Below are positions 52,201 through 63,134 of a stretch of DNA of 64,000 bases, piece after piece; the stretch's first letter is position 1, and each line of letters starts with the position of its first letter. Source of the DNA: Siphonodentalium dalli (lineage: Eukaryota; Mollusca; Scaphopoda; Gadilida; Siphonodentaliidae). A program made the position numbers and the translations under genes. Below the pieces are notes generated by a model. The model was not told where the DNA came from, searched no databases, and worked only from the letters and a program-made list of their open reading frames with translations. The stretch covers positions 115,733,195-115,797,194 of the forward strand of contig CP136065.1 of assembly GCA_032622095.1 (NCBI GenBank). Reading direction: 5' to 3'.

Positions 52201-55200
52201 CTGATTAGGCCTCAACGGCCAATAGAAACCTAGGATTGAAGTTCTACAGTTGACGTTGGTGATGCACAACCATTGAACACCTCAATTATGCATTTTATCT
52301 TCTGTAAAGTAGGGGGACATTGAAACTGAACAGTGGGAAAAAGTCAAAAAGTAACTAAAACAAAATTTGAAACGTAGGATACTTCCCAGAAGATGAGGCC
52401 TAAGCAGAATTAGGTCCCTGGAGGGTGTATTTGGTGATGCTAGTCTGCTGTACCGGGTAGCAACACTAAATTCACCCTCTGGGGACCTCATTCTGCAAAT
52501 GGCAGGCACACTATGTCCAGGCTTGAGGAAATGAACAATAGACTTTTCCTATTTATTCTTGCAGAATAGGTGTTTAACTAAATGCCACAAACCTGTTTCA
52601 ACAGGTGGATTAACTTAATATTGCACAGAGAACTGGAATACAGTGTCATCAATCAAAGCTTGACAGATGGTAAACATGTCTGCAAGCAAGAAGTCTCTCC
52701 CCATAGTATCAAGTGTCCCTAGTGATAAATTGGCTTCCTCAATAATACAGCATTCAGCGGTGTGATGTTCTCTCTAAAATTCATAGGGCTTGGCAATTAG
52801 AGGTGTGAATTATAAAGGGTCATATTTTAACTTGATCTGTATATAGGTGTCAACAATTCATAAACCTAATTTGGTGTTGATCAGATGAAAAATGTTTGAT
52901 TCATCCTGTCTTGGATGAATTCTATATAAAAACAAGAGAGGAAAGGGTTAAATAAATGATACAAAAATCCATACAGATGAAGAATGTGCTAAGAAAAACT
53001 TAGGTAAGAAATATGAGGCTGTGATGTGTCTAAAAAAAATTCAAGGTCAAAATGCAAAAATGATATTTTTTGTTTTTAGAGTTATGTCCCTGGCTCTGCC
53101 CCTATTTGAACCAGTGACCCCATTTGAACAAATCTGAACCCCAGTCACCCAATGTACCTCCATACCAAATATAAGCTAAATCAGCCCAATATTTGTTGAG
53201 AAGAAGTCATTCTAAGAATTACTATGAGTTATGGCCCAGGTTTCTCAACTAATCAACCTGGTGACCTCATTTGAACAAATCTGAATGTGAGTCACCTGGG
53301 GAACATCCACACCAAATATGAACCCATTGGGCCTTATAGTTCTGGAAAAGAAGTTGTTCTAAGAATTACTATGAAGGAATCGAGTTGTGGCCCTGCTTTC
53401 TGAACTAATTGACCTGATGACCTCATTTGAACAAATCTGAATGTGAATCACCTAGGGAACATCCACACCAAATATGAACCTGTTCAGTCTTACGGTTCTT
53501 GAGAAGATGATTCTTGACGGACGGACAGACGAGGAGTGATGACTATAGCTCCACCGGAGACTTCGTCTCAGGTGAGCTAAAAAGTCACCACAAGCAGATG
53601 ACCCTTTTTCTCATCGTGGGTCCGAAAAGTCATAGATTATTGTTGACTCGATTTTGTGCTTCAAGAATTTTGTTTTCACTAATAAACATTGCCTGAAGTT
53701 GGAAGTTCGATTTTTTTCAAGAAAATTCTTCACAGATCAAGGCGTCTATTAGGCACAATAATCTGAATATAAAGATCTGAATCACAGTGTATGGAAGGGT
53801 CCATAATTATAATAGCTATCATAAGTGTTATCCAAAGAGACCTTTTCTGTGGAAGAAGAGCGTGTTTCATTTTTTCCATTATATAATTATAGTATGAAAG
53901 ATACAGTATGTATAACACTTACAGCCCATGAAATTGGCATTTTTATTCTACAGCATTTCTGTTGAATTGCATGAAATTTTATATTTGTTTCTACAGCTTT
54001 TTCTATGGCATTACCTTTTGCAGTAGCTAATTTTTACCATGGCTCTTAATATACAAAATAAATTTCAAATGGGAAATAGTCTCTGAACTTTTCAATGGCA
54101 ATCATGTGCCTCAAGAATTTGAGAAGAGATTTTATAGAAATTCACTGATTTACCTCATCCTGAGTTGATTCCATTTTGACTGTGTTATCAGTTTCATCCC
54201 TTTCCTCTTTCATTTGTATTTCCTCCTTTGAGTCAGTCTTATCTCCACTGCCTTCCGGGTTTTTCTTTTCAACTACATCCTTCATATCATCCTCAGTTTT
54301 AATAGCACTATCACCACCACCATCTTGTTTTTTAGAATCTTCAAAGCTTTCTTTTAATTTTTCTTCCTTTAGATTTTTTAGTTTTTCTTCCTCTAGTTTC
54401 TTTTGTGCCCTATCATACTGGCATTTCGTAATTCGATCTGAAATGAAATGGTGTCCACTCAATGTAACAGAGCACAACTTGAAGATGGAAATAGATATGT
54501 TCTAATCGAACCTCAATACGACTGTCCACCAGAATTTCAATATATATGAAGACATTGTAGCTCAACTTGTAGAGGTGATGATGTCATACATTACAGTCAA
54601 TGGAGCGATAAGGAATGTGGAAAGTTTAAATGTTTAAAGTATTTAGTGATGTAATGAGTAAATCCAAGATGTCTGCCGGTAGCCATGTTTTTGATTGAAT
54701 ATCATTCAAATTTGATAGCTCCCATCTGGTAGTTATCCTGAACATGCATGTAAATTTATTAAACAGTTCTCCAATAAAACTCAGCTGCAGGGTGTGCCGA
54801 TGGATTCAAATGTAAAATCCAAGATGGCCACTATCAGCCATGTTTTTAAACGAAACAAAACTCCCATCTAGTGGTTGGTCACCTCGAAGATCCATATGAA
54901 GTATTTAGTGACAATTGTATGTCAGGAATGTGTGGCCTGTAGGGTGTGGCGAATGATTTAGTCATGAAAATAGTAAAATCCGAAATGGCTGCCAAAGCAT
55001 GATATTCATTGAAAATCATTCAAATTCTACAGCTCTCATCTAGAGGTGACCCCTAAATATGCCAATTAATTGTCAAATTTGGTTTCAAATTTGAATGGAA
55101 ATTTGAATGGATCGCTGGGTCTATGCTCAGCTTGCATGATTCAATGTTGCTACTTGATTTATACACAAATACGATGCAAAGTTAAGAATATAGGGTGTAA

Positions 55201-58200
55201 ATGGCGATAGACTCTACCGGGAAGATGAAGCAACAACACTGTGTTAAAGTCGGAGCCGATCAATTCTCTTATGACAAGGGTCAGAGCCATCGGAAATTGG
55301 AGTTGAACTTGATCTGTATTTTCATATGAGTAAATTGCATATACTAAAATTTGAAAACAATCAGATAACTATAACTAAAGCTATCACCCAGAAACCAAAA
55401 AAGTCATCAAATTATAAGTCCACAATGATCATACATGTAATTCTGGTAAAACTAAGCTAAAGGAACCCAAATTCAAACTTGACCTGTACTTTCATGTGGG
55501 CAATCCACATGCAAAATTTTAAAACAAATCTAAAGCTATAATTCGGAAACCATCTAGGATGGACATTGACACTGCTTATTTCTATAGTCTCCCAAAAATA
55601 TTTCTGAGGGACAATAAGTATAATATATGTATATAAACGGCTATAGTATATAGGTTTGGGGCTGCCAACCCACCTGCCAACCGTCCCTCGTCTAACCATA
55701 AATAGAGTTTTGATAAAAAAAAACTTGACTAAAAACCTTAGCTAAACAAGATAAAACAAAAGCATACTGTAAAATCATTTTAATTTGTGGGGGTCTATTA
55801 TTCATTTATTAGTCTTGGTATTTTCAAAGCACGAAATCAAGAGCCAACGAAATAGTTGACTTCAGTGGTAGACATTATATTGAGATAGCAAGGAGTAATC
55901 AAATTGCAAAATAGATGAAATAATACATGGAAGCCATTGGAAGGCAGGTTGTAAGGTGAACGATAGCATATAGTTTATGGTCTACATACAATTTTCTTTT
56001 GATCCTTTCTATATTTGATTGTGCAAACAAAGTTCGATAAATCTAATACGCCCCTACTGAGTAAAGCTTAATAATTACGTCATGTGTGTAGGTTGTTAAA
56101 ATAATCTCATCAGTATATATGAAATAAAGCCAGTAGCATTTAGCACACCAATTTAACAATACATCCCTATGAGCACCGCATTAACTGGAGGTCCAATGAT
56201 TCACTAGTAAGACTACTCACAGCTAACATAATACCTGCTATTGTAAGACCCTTTAAGGAGGACAAATACCACTTCGGACCCACAATGCCAAGTCCACTCC
56301 AAATGACGTTTTTTTCTGATAAACCACGAAAATTGATGACGACAAAATCAAAGCCATTCACAGTACCGGTATTATATTAGTTGGACATACCATTATCAAT
56401 AGCAATAACAGATTTCTTCAAATCCTTATGGTCAAAAGTCATTTCTTCTGTGAGAGACATCTGTCGGAGAATTTCATCCTTGATATCCTCAATGGCATAC
56501 ACTAGGTCTTTCTCAAAGTGTTCATCATCTAAGACTTCGAGTAGTTCTTCAAGTTGCAGTGATGTGCTATAGTACCATACATCTTCATTCTTCTCTCTGA
56601 AATATACACATGGCTAATTTTATGATTGGAATAATTAGTATTCAAAGAACATTTCACACATCTGGTTTTATATGGAATGGAGCATTTGCTTCATTTTCGC
56701 ACTCCAAATATTGTCTATTGTGTGCAAAATTATCTTGATGTACCACATCAAAGCCAAAATGGTTGACTCTACAGTAAATTACACCCCTGCTGTCTTTTCA
56801 AATTAAAAAAAAAACCAAACTGATTTAATGATAAATGCCATCTTATTGGTTGACAATATATCTATACATATATCTCAAGAAAAAGTCTGCTTGATGGTGA
56901 TGAAATTTTTTCGTCAACTCAGAAATATTTTTCACTTTCATTTTTTTCCCCATTTACATATTCATTTACTAGTACACAATTATTGGCTTGGATAAGTATG
57001 CAAAATAATCGACAAATTCTAAGTCAACAAGGACCATATATACAGCAAAAATAAGCGGACCGAATCCAAATTTGAACTTCACCTGTATTTTCATGTGGGT
57101 AATCCGCATACAAAATTAAAAAACAATCAGATAAATAAAACTAAAGTTATCATCTGGAAACCATCTGGGATGGGCGCAGGCACGTCCCGACTAATGTATG
57201 GGCGTATTCATACTAACTTACACTATCAACCGCCTCGCCATGAACCAGTATTTTCTCCCATGACGGTCAAAACCCAGTGGTTCTTGACGGCATAGTAATC
57301 CATTTTTTTCTGCTTCCAGCATACAATTGGAAATACCTTTAACCTGTATTTGAACAAATTTAATAGTTTTCAAAGATATGAACACATAAGGGTATGGAAA
57401 GTTTTATTTCTGCTAAAAAGGAATAGCAATTTAGGCCACTGTTAAAAATATCTTTGTTTGCAGTCACCCTACCCTCATTTTTCTATGTGGGTAAGTAGGT
57501 AGGAAACAAATATGTATTGATCTATATATGCATAGACCAGTGGACTTTTATCAGGGTGAGTGATAAATTTGGACTTTTAATATGTCACTTCAAGTTTTAG
57601 CTCATACCGACACATTGTCATTGTAGAACTTAAAATGCAGAAAAGTTTAGTTATGTGTATAAATTTAAAATTGCAACACATTGGTTTACATCAGGCAGCA
57701 GATAGAAAAACAAACAAGGTGGATCTCGTCAAGTTCTTTTGCCCATAAGAGTGAATCTGTCCAACTGAGAATCACTAAAAATTAACAAACTAAGGAACCA
57801 TAACTCAGAACTAAGGGTCAGAACTCATGTAAAAAAAAAATATCAGACAAACCTGGTTTAACTCAATCAAGATATTGTTGTGAAAGATCCATATACCCAA
57901 TATGAATGAAATCGAATTACGTTTGTTCAAATTATCGTGATAACTGTCATAAAATTGCTAAAAATAGATAAACTACATCAAAGGGCCATAATTCAGATAA
58001 AAAAAATTAAGTTTTCAGGCTAATGGTCATAAAATTGCTGAAAATAGACAAACTAAGAGCTGTAACTCAGGTAAAAACAAAGATTGCACATCAAAGATGG
58101 ATCCGGTCGAGTTTTTTTGCCCATAAGAGTGAATCTGTTCGACCGAAAATCACTAAAAATGGACGAACTAAAGAACTATAGCACACAACTAAGGGCAATA

Positions 58201-61200
58201 ACTCAAGTATATAACGAGAGGCCAACCTCTTGGTGATAGTAAATTGCTATGATCAGAATCATATTCTAAGTTTTTATGTTGAATTATAGAGTATACTATT
58301 ATTATCTAAAGTAGTATAAAGACAAATGTACACAAACACAATTTATTGGAATTTATGGGTCATAAGAGAAGGGTTAATATAACATCTAAGCATATCACCA
58401 CCCATGGACCTATGTACAGCAGATCGCCATTGTTCGAGTTAATTAAATTTGGCTGGCAAAGTAGTGGTTAACAGAACACCAGTAGACATAAACAATACTA
58501 GTAGTATCCATGCTCTGCACGGAATTTGTTTATTCAAAATTAAAAAAAATTCAGATAAGATCAAATCAGACATAGCATGTGGTCAAGTAATTAACTGTGT
58601 TTATTGTTCTCAAAGCAAGAAAGAGATACAGTATAACTTATCAATAATTTGGGGGGATAGGATGGAGAAGAGTAGGGAGAATGGGAGAGTAGGGATGGAA
58701 GGTGGGAGGGTCACTTGGAAAGTGTGAAACTAGGTCTGGCTCTTTTTGACAGGTCGGTCACATTTTAACAATCTGAATACCTACTATCTAAGGCCTCTTC
58801 ACACCATGTCAGATTTATCAGCTTGGTGGCTCCCGAGAAGATGTTTAAATGAGTCTCCGTAATTTCAATGAAGAATTTTTTTTTATTCAAATTGAGCAAG
58901 AAGTTCAATCTAAAAATAATTTAAAATAAAAAAAATTTCTTTTCGAAAAAGGGCCATAACTCCAGGGGGGGTTCATTCACTTTTTTCCATACAGTAGGCC
59001 GGGGTGGGTGGGTGATTCAGCCGTGAAAAAAGTGACTTTTTTCCAAGTGGTCACAGTTTTTTCCTCATACAACATTTCTGCAATATAATTGCCTCAAAGT
59101 GTTCAGCATCATTGTTATAGTATGTATGACACTTAGGTCAGGGCTTAGGAGGGTAGTTAGTGTGGATATAGGCATAATGCTTCTCAGAAATCACGGTTAC
59201 AAACCAACACTCATAATTTCGTCTTTTGCATCAGATCACATTGTCAAGTACCAATGCCACTGGTTCAAGATGAAAATGGACAGTTATGACACCCATGATT
59301 AAAGTAAATAAAAGGTCAGCAGACCACAGTGTCCCCCGAAAACGTGGCAAGTCTATGCCGCTTTGTTAAAGAAATTTTAAAAAATGTTGATATTTTTTAA
59401 GTCGAAAAAGGTCAATAACTCTGAATAACTCCGTAAAAAAATAATGAAACCTATAATTTCGTCGAAATCCGTCCGTTTTACCCGATTTGACCTTGAATTG
59501 ACCTTTCTGAAGGTCAAGGTCAGGGTAATGATTTGACCCATCCAAAAGACTCCACGGACAAAAGTATCTGTAGGTATCAAATTTCGTCGAAATCCGTCCC
59601 GTTTTGACCTTGAATTTACCTTTTTGAAGGTCAAGGTCAGGTCGGAGTCATGATTTGACCCGTCCAAAACACTCCCTGGAAAAAAAGTAACTCTAGGTAT
59701 CAAATTTCGTCAAAATCCGCCCGGCAGTTTTCCCGGCCATAGCTAACAGACAAACAACAAACAGACAGACAGAAGTCCCAAAATATATAGTAGACTAGCT
59801 GGTGGACCCGACTTCGTCCGGGCTGTTTCCCCTCTGCATTTCGGCGAATTGACCTTGAATTGTCCATTTTGAAGGTCAAGGTCAGGTGGGGTCACGATTT
59901 GACCCGTCCAAAACACTGCCCGGACAAAAGTACCCGACAAAAATACCCGTCGAAATCCATCCGGTTTTACCCGATTTGACCTTGAATTGATCATTTTGAA
60001 GGTCAAGGTCAGGTCGGGGTCACGATTTGACCCGTCCAAAACACTCAGTGGACAAAAGTAACCCTATGTATCAAATTTCGTCAAAATCCCATCAAAATTT
60101 GCAATTTGACCTTGAATTGACCTGATTTCAAGGTCAAGGTCACGTCGCACGGGCAAATGAATAGGCTTATGAGACTCCCCATACGAAAGTATCCCTAGAC
60201 AGTAATTTTCATCGAAATCCCATGATACTCGGGCGTTTGACCTTGAAATGACCCGATTTCAATGTCAAGGTCACGTCGCACGGGCAAATGAATAGGCTTA
60301 TGAGACTCCCCATACGAAAGTATCCCTAGACCTAATTTTCATCGAAATCCCATGATACTCTGGCGTTTGACCTTGAAATGACCCGATTTCAATGTCAAGT
60401 CGCACGGGCAAATTAATACGCCTATGCCACTCCCCGGCCGAAAGTATCCCCACATACCAAGTTTCATCGAAATTGGCTCGACCGTTTTCGAGTCCATCGC
60501 GAACAGACATACTTCAAGGTCAAGGTCACGTCGCACGGGCAAATTAATAGGCCCATGCCACTCCCCGGCCGAAAGTACCCCCATATACCAAGTTTCATCG
60601 AAATCGGCTCGGCTGTTTTCGAGTCCATCGCGAACAGACAGACACACACACAGATTTCCCAAAATATATAATAGACTAGCTGGTGGACCCGACTTCGTCC
60701 GGGCTGTTTCCCCTCTGCTTTTCGGCGAATTGACCTTGAATTGTCCATTTTGAAATGAAGGTCAAGGTCAGGTGGGGTCACGATTTGACCCGTCCAAAAC
60801 ACTGCCCGGACAAAAGTACCCGACAAACGTACCCGTCGAAATCGTCGCACAGGCAAACAATTATGCTTATGAGACTCCCCATACGAAAGTATCCCTAGAC
60901 ACTAATTTTCATCGAAATCCCGCGATACTCGGGCGTTCGACCTTGAAATGACCCAATTTCAAGGTCAAAGTCACGTCACACGGGCAAATTAATAGGCCTA
61001 TGCCACTCCCCGGCCGAAAGTACCCCCACATACCAAGTTACATCAAAATCCCGTGATATTCGGGCGTTTGACCTTGAAATAACCTGATTTCAAGGTGAAG
61101 GTCATGTCGCACGGGCAAATTAATAGGCCTATGTCACTTCCCGGCCGAAAATACCCCCACATACCAAGTTTCATCGAAATCGGCTGGGCCGTTTTCGAGT

Positions 61201-62793
61201 CCATCGCGAACAGACACACACACCGTCACACAGATTTCCCAAAATATATAATAGACTAGCCGATGAGCCCGACATTGTCCGGGCTATTCAAATACCAAAT
61301 TTCAAGTCGATAGCTCCACCCATTTCCGAGATCTGGTCTGCGCATCAGCGAAGCTGGCGTCGCACGGGCTCGGCGACCCGATAAAATTTTTATCCGGGGC
61401 AATATACATTCACATACCAAATTTCAAGTCGATAGCTCCACCCGTTTCCGAGATCTTGTCTGCGCATGCACGAAGCTGGCGTCGCACGGGCTCGGCGACC
61501 CGATAAAATTTGTATCCGGGGCAAGGTACATTCACATACCAAATTTCAAGTCGATAGCTCCACCCGTTTCCGAGATCTGGTCTGCGCATGCGCGAAGCTG
61601 GCGTCGCACGGGCTCGGCGACCCGATAAAATTTGTATCCGGGACAAGATACATTCACATAGCAAATTTCAAGTCGATAGCTCCACCCGTTTCCGAGATCT
61701 CGTCTGCGCATGCGCGAAGCGGGCTCGCCAATACGACAACGTCGACCGCCTGGTCAAACTACACACACGTACCAAGTTTCGTCCCGATCGGTCGAGAATC
61801 GTAGATTTGTATAAAGGACATACAGACAGACAAACAGAGGTCTTCAAAATATATAATAGACTAGCCGATGAGCCCGACGTTGTCCGGGCTATTCATCCGG
61901 GCTATTCAAAAACCAAATTTCAAGTCGATCGCTCTACCCGTTTCCGAGATCTGGTCTGCGCATGCGCGAAGCTGGCGTCGCACGGGCTCGGCGACCCGAT
62001 AAAATTCGTACTCGGGGCAAGATACATTCACATACCAAATTTCAAGTCGATAGCTCCACCCGTTTCCGAGATCTCGTCTGCGCATGCGCTGCACGGGCGT
62101 CGCACGGGCTCGCCAATACGACAACGACCACCGCCTGGTCAAACTACACACACGTACCAAGTTTCGTCCCGATCGGTCGAGAATCGTAGATTTGTATTAA
62201 GGACAGACAGACAGACAGACAAACAGACAGAGGTCTTCAAAATATATATGAGATATCCTTTATAGACTCGAAAACGGCTCGACCGATTGAGCCCAAACTT
62301 GCTATCTAAGGGTAAAAAGCCATGAGAAGTGCCCTCGCACCGCTTCTGAGAATGTCCGAGCATTCCTTCACCCTTCATGGGTTAATGATTAAAGAGTTTG
62401 TATCTGCGGTGTCATTGTTAAAGAGCGTTTATATACAATATGGCTCAATCGACCATCTCGGAAACTGGGGATATCGAGACGAAATTTCCTACTTAGGTCT
62501 TCCAAGGGACGGGGGAGATTATCGTAGGGTCAGTTTGTCACCTGAGGTGACCTTGACCTTGAAACGGGTACCCACAAATGACCTTGGGCGATATCTCGGT
62601 CGTCAGCGGTGACATCAACGTGAAATTTGTTATGTATGGTCAACTCGGGACGGGGAATATTTTTGTCATGCTGTCGGCGTGCCTGTACGGGGGTTACCTT
62701 GAAAAACAGAAATTAATGGATCGACCAAAGCCATGGGACCAATCCCGCCAGTGGCAGGCTAATCTGCTAGTCTATTATATATTTTGGAACTTC

Positions 62794-62826
<33 letters not shown>

Positions 62827-63102
62827 CATTGTATGTTATAGACTCGAAAACTGCTTGACCGATCCGACTCAAATTTGGTATGTAGGCCTACTTTGATCCC
62901 GGGAACAATTTGGGTGGGTCCAATTAATTTCATGTGCGACCGACCGACCGTGTCCTTGACCTTGCTCATATATATTTTTTTCTTTCTCCTGATTCTTTTC
63001 AATGTCACTCAGTATTCAAGCGCTTGCAATTCCCTGTCAGACTGAGTTTGGCCATGTCCATAAACAAGTCCCAAGGACAGATGCTGAAGGTTGCTGGGAC
63101 TC

Positions 63103-63134
<32 letters not shown>

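Larger units (their letters stand above)
50449..54153. other. intron 4 (3.7 kb)
   Basis: Family B composite (51100-51967), a long-TIR MITE (52106-52513) and a second family B copy (53040-53578). The remaining stretches (50449-51100, 52514-53040, 53579-54153) show no gene or recognised repeat. Confidence 0.75.
54438..56390. other. intron 3 (2.0 kb)
   Basis: Family A repeat (54541-55130), a family B head fragment (about 55150-55310) and family F (about 55310-55570). 55700-56390 is AT-rich with no recognised element. Confidence 0.75.

Noticed and set aside
55160-55310. Independent repeat family at 55160-55310
   Set aside because: It matches the head of family B (GTCGGAGCCGATCAATT at 51165), so it is treated as a family B fragment.
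61285-62150. Regular 122-bp direct repeats considered as a CRISPR-like array
   Set aside because: The repeats are contiguous, long and lie inside Helitron units in a eukaryotic intron; no repeat-spacer alternation.
61588-62265. Plus-strand 225-codon open frame
   Set aside because: Open only because the 122-bp minisatellite is read repeatedly in a stop-free frame; it crosses a Helitron junction.
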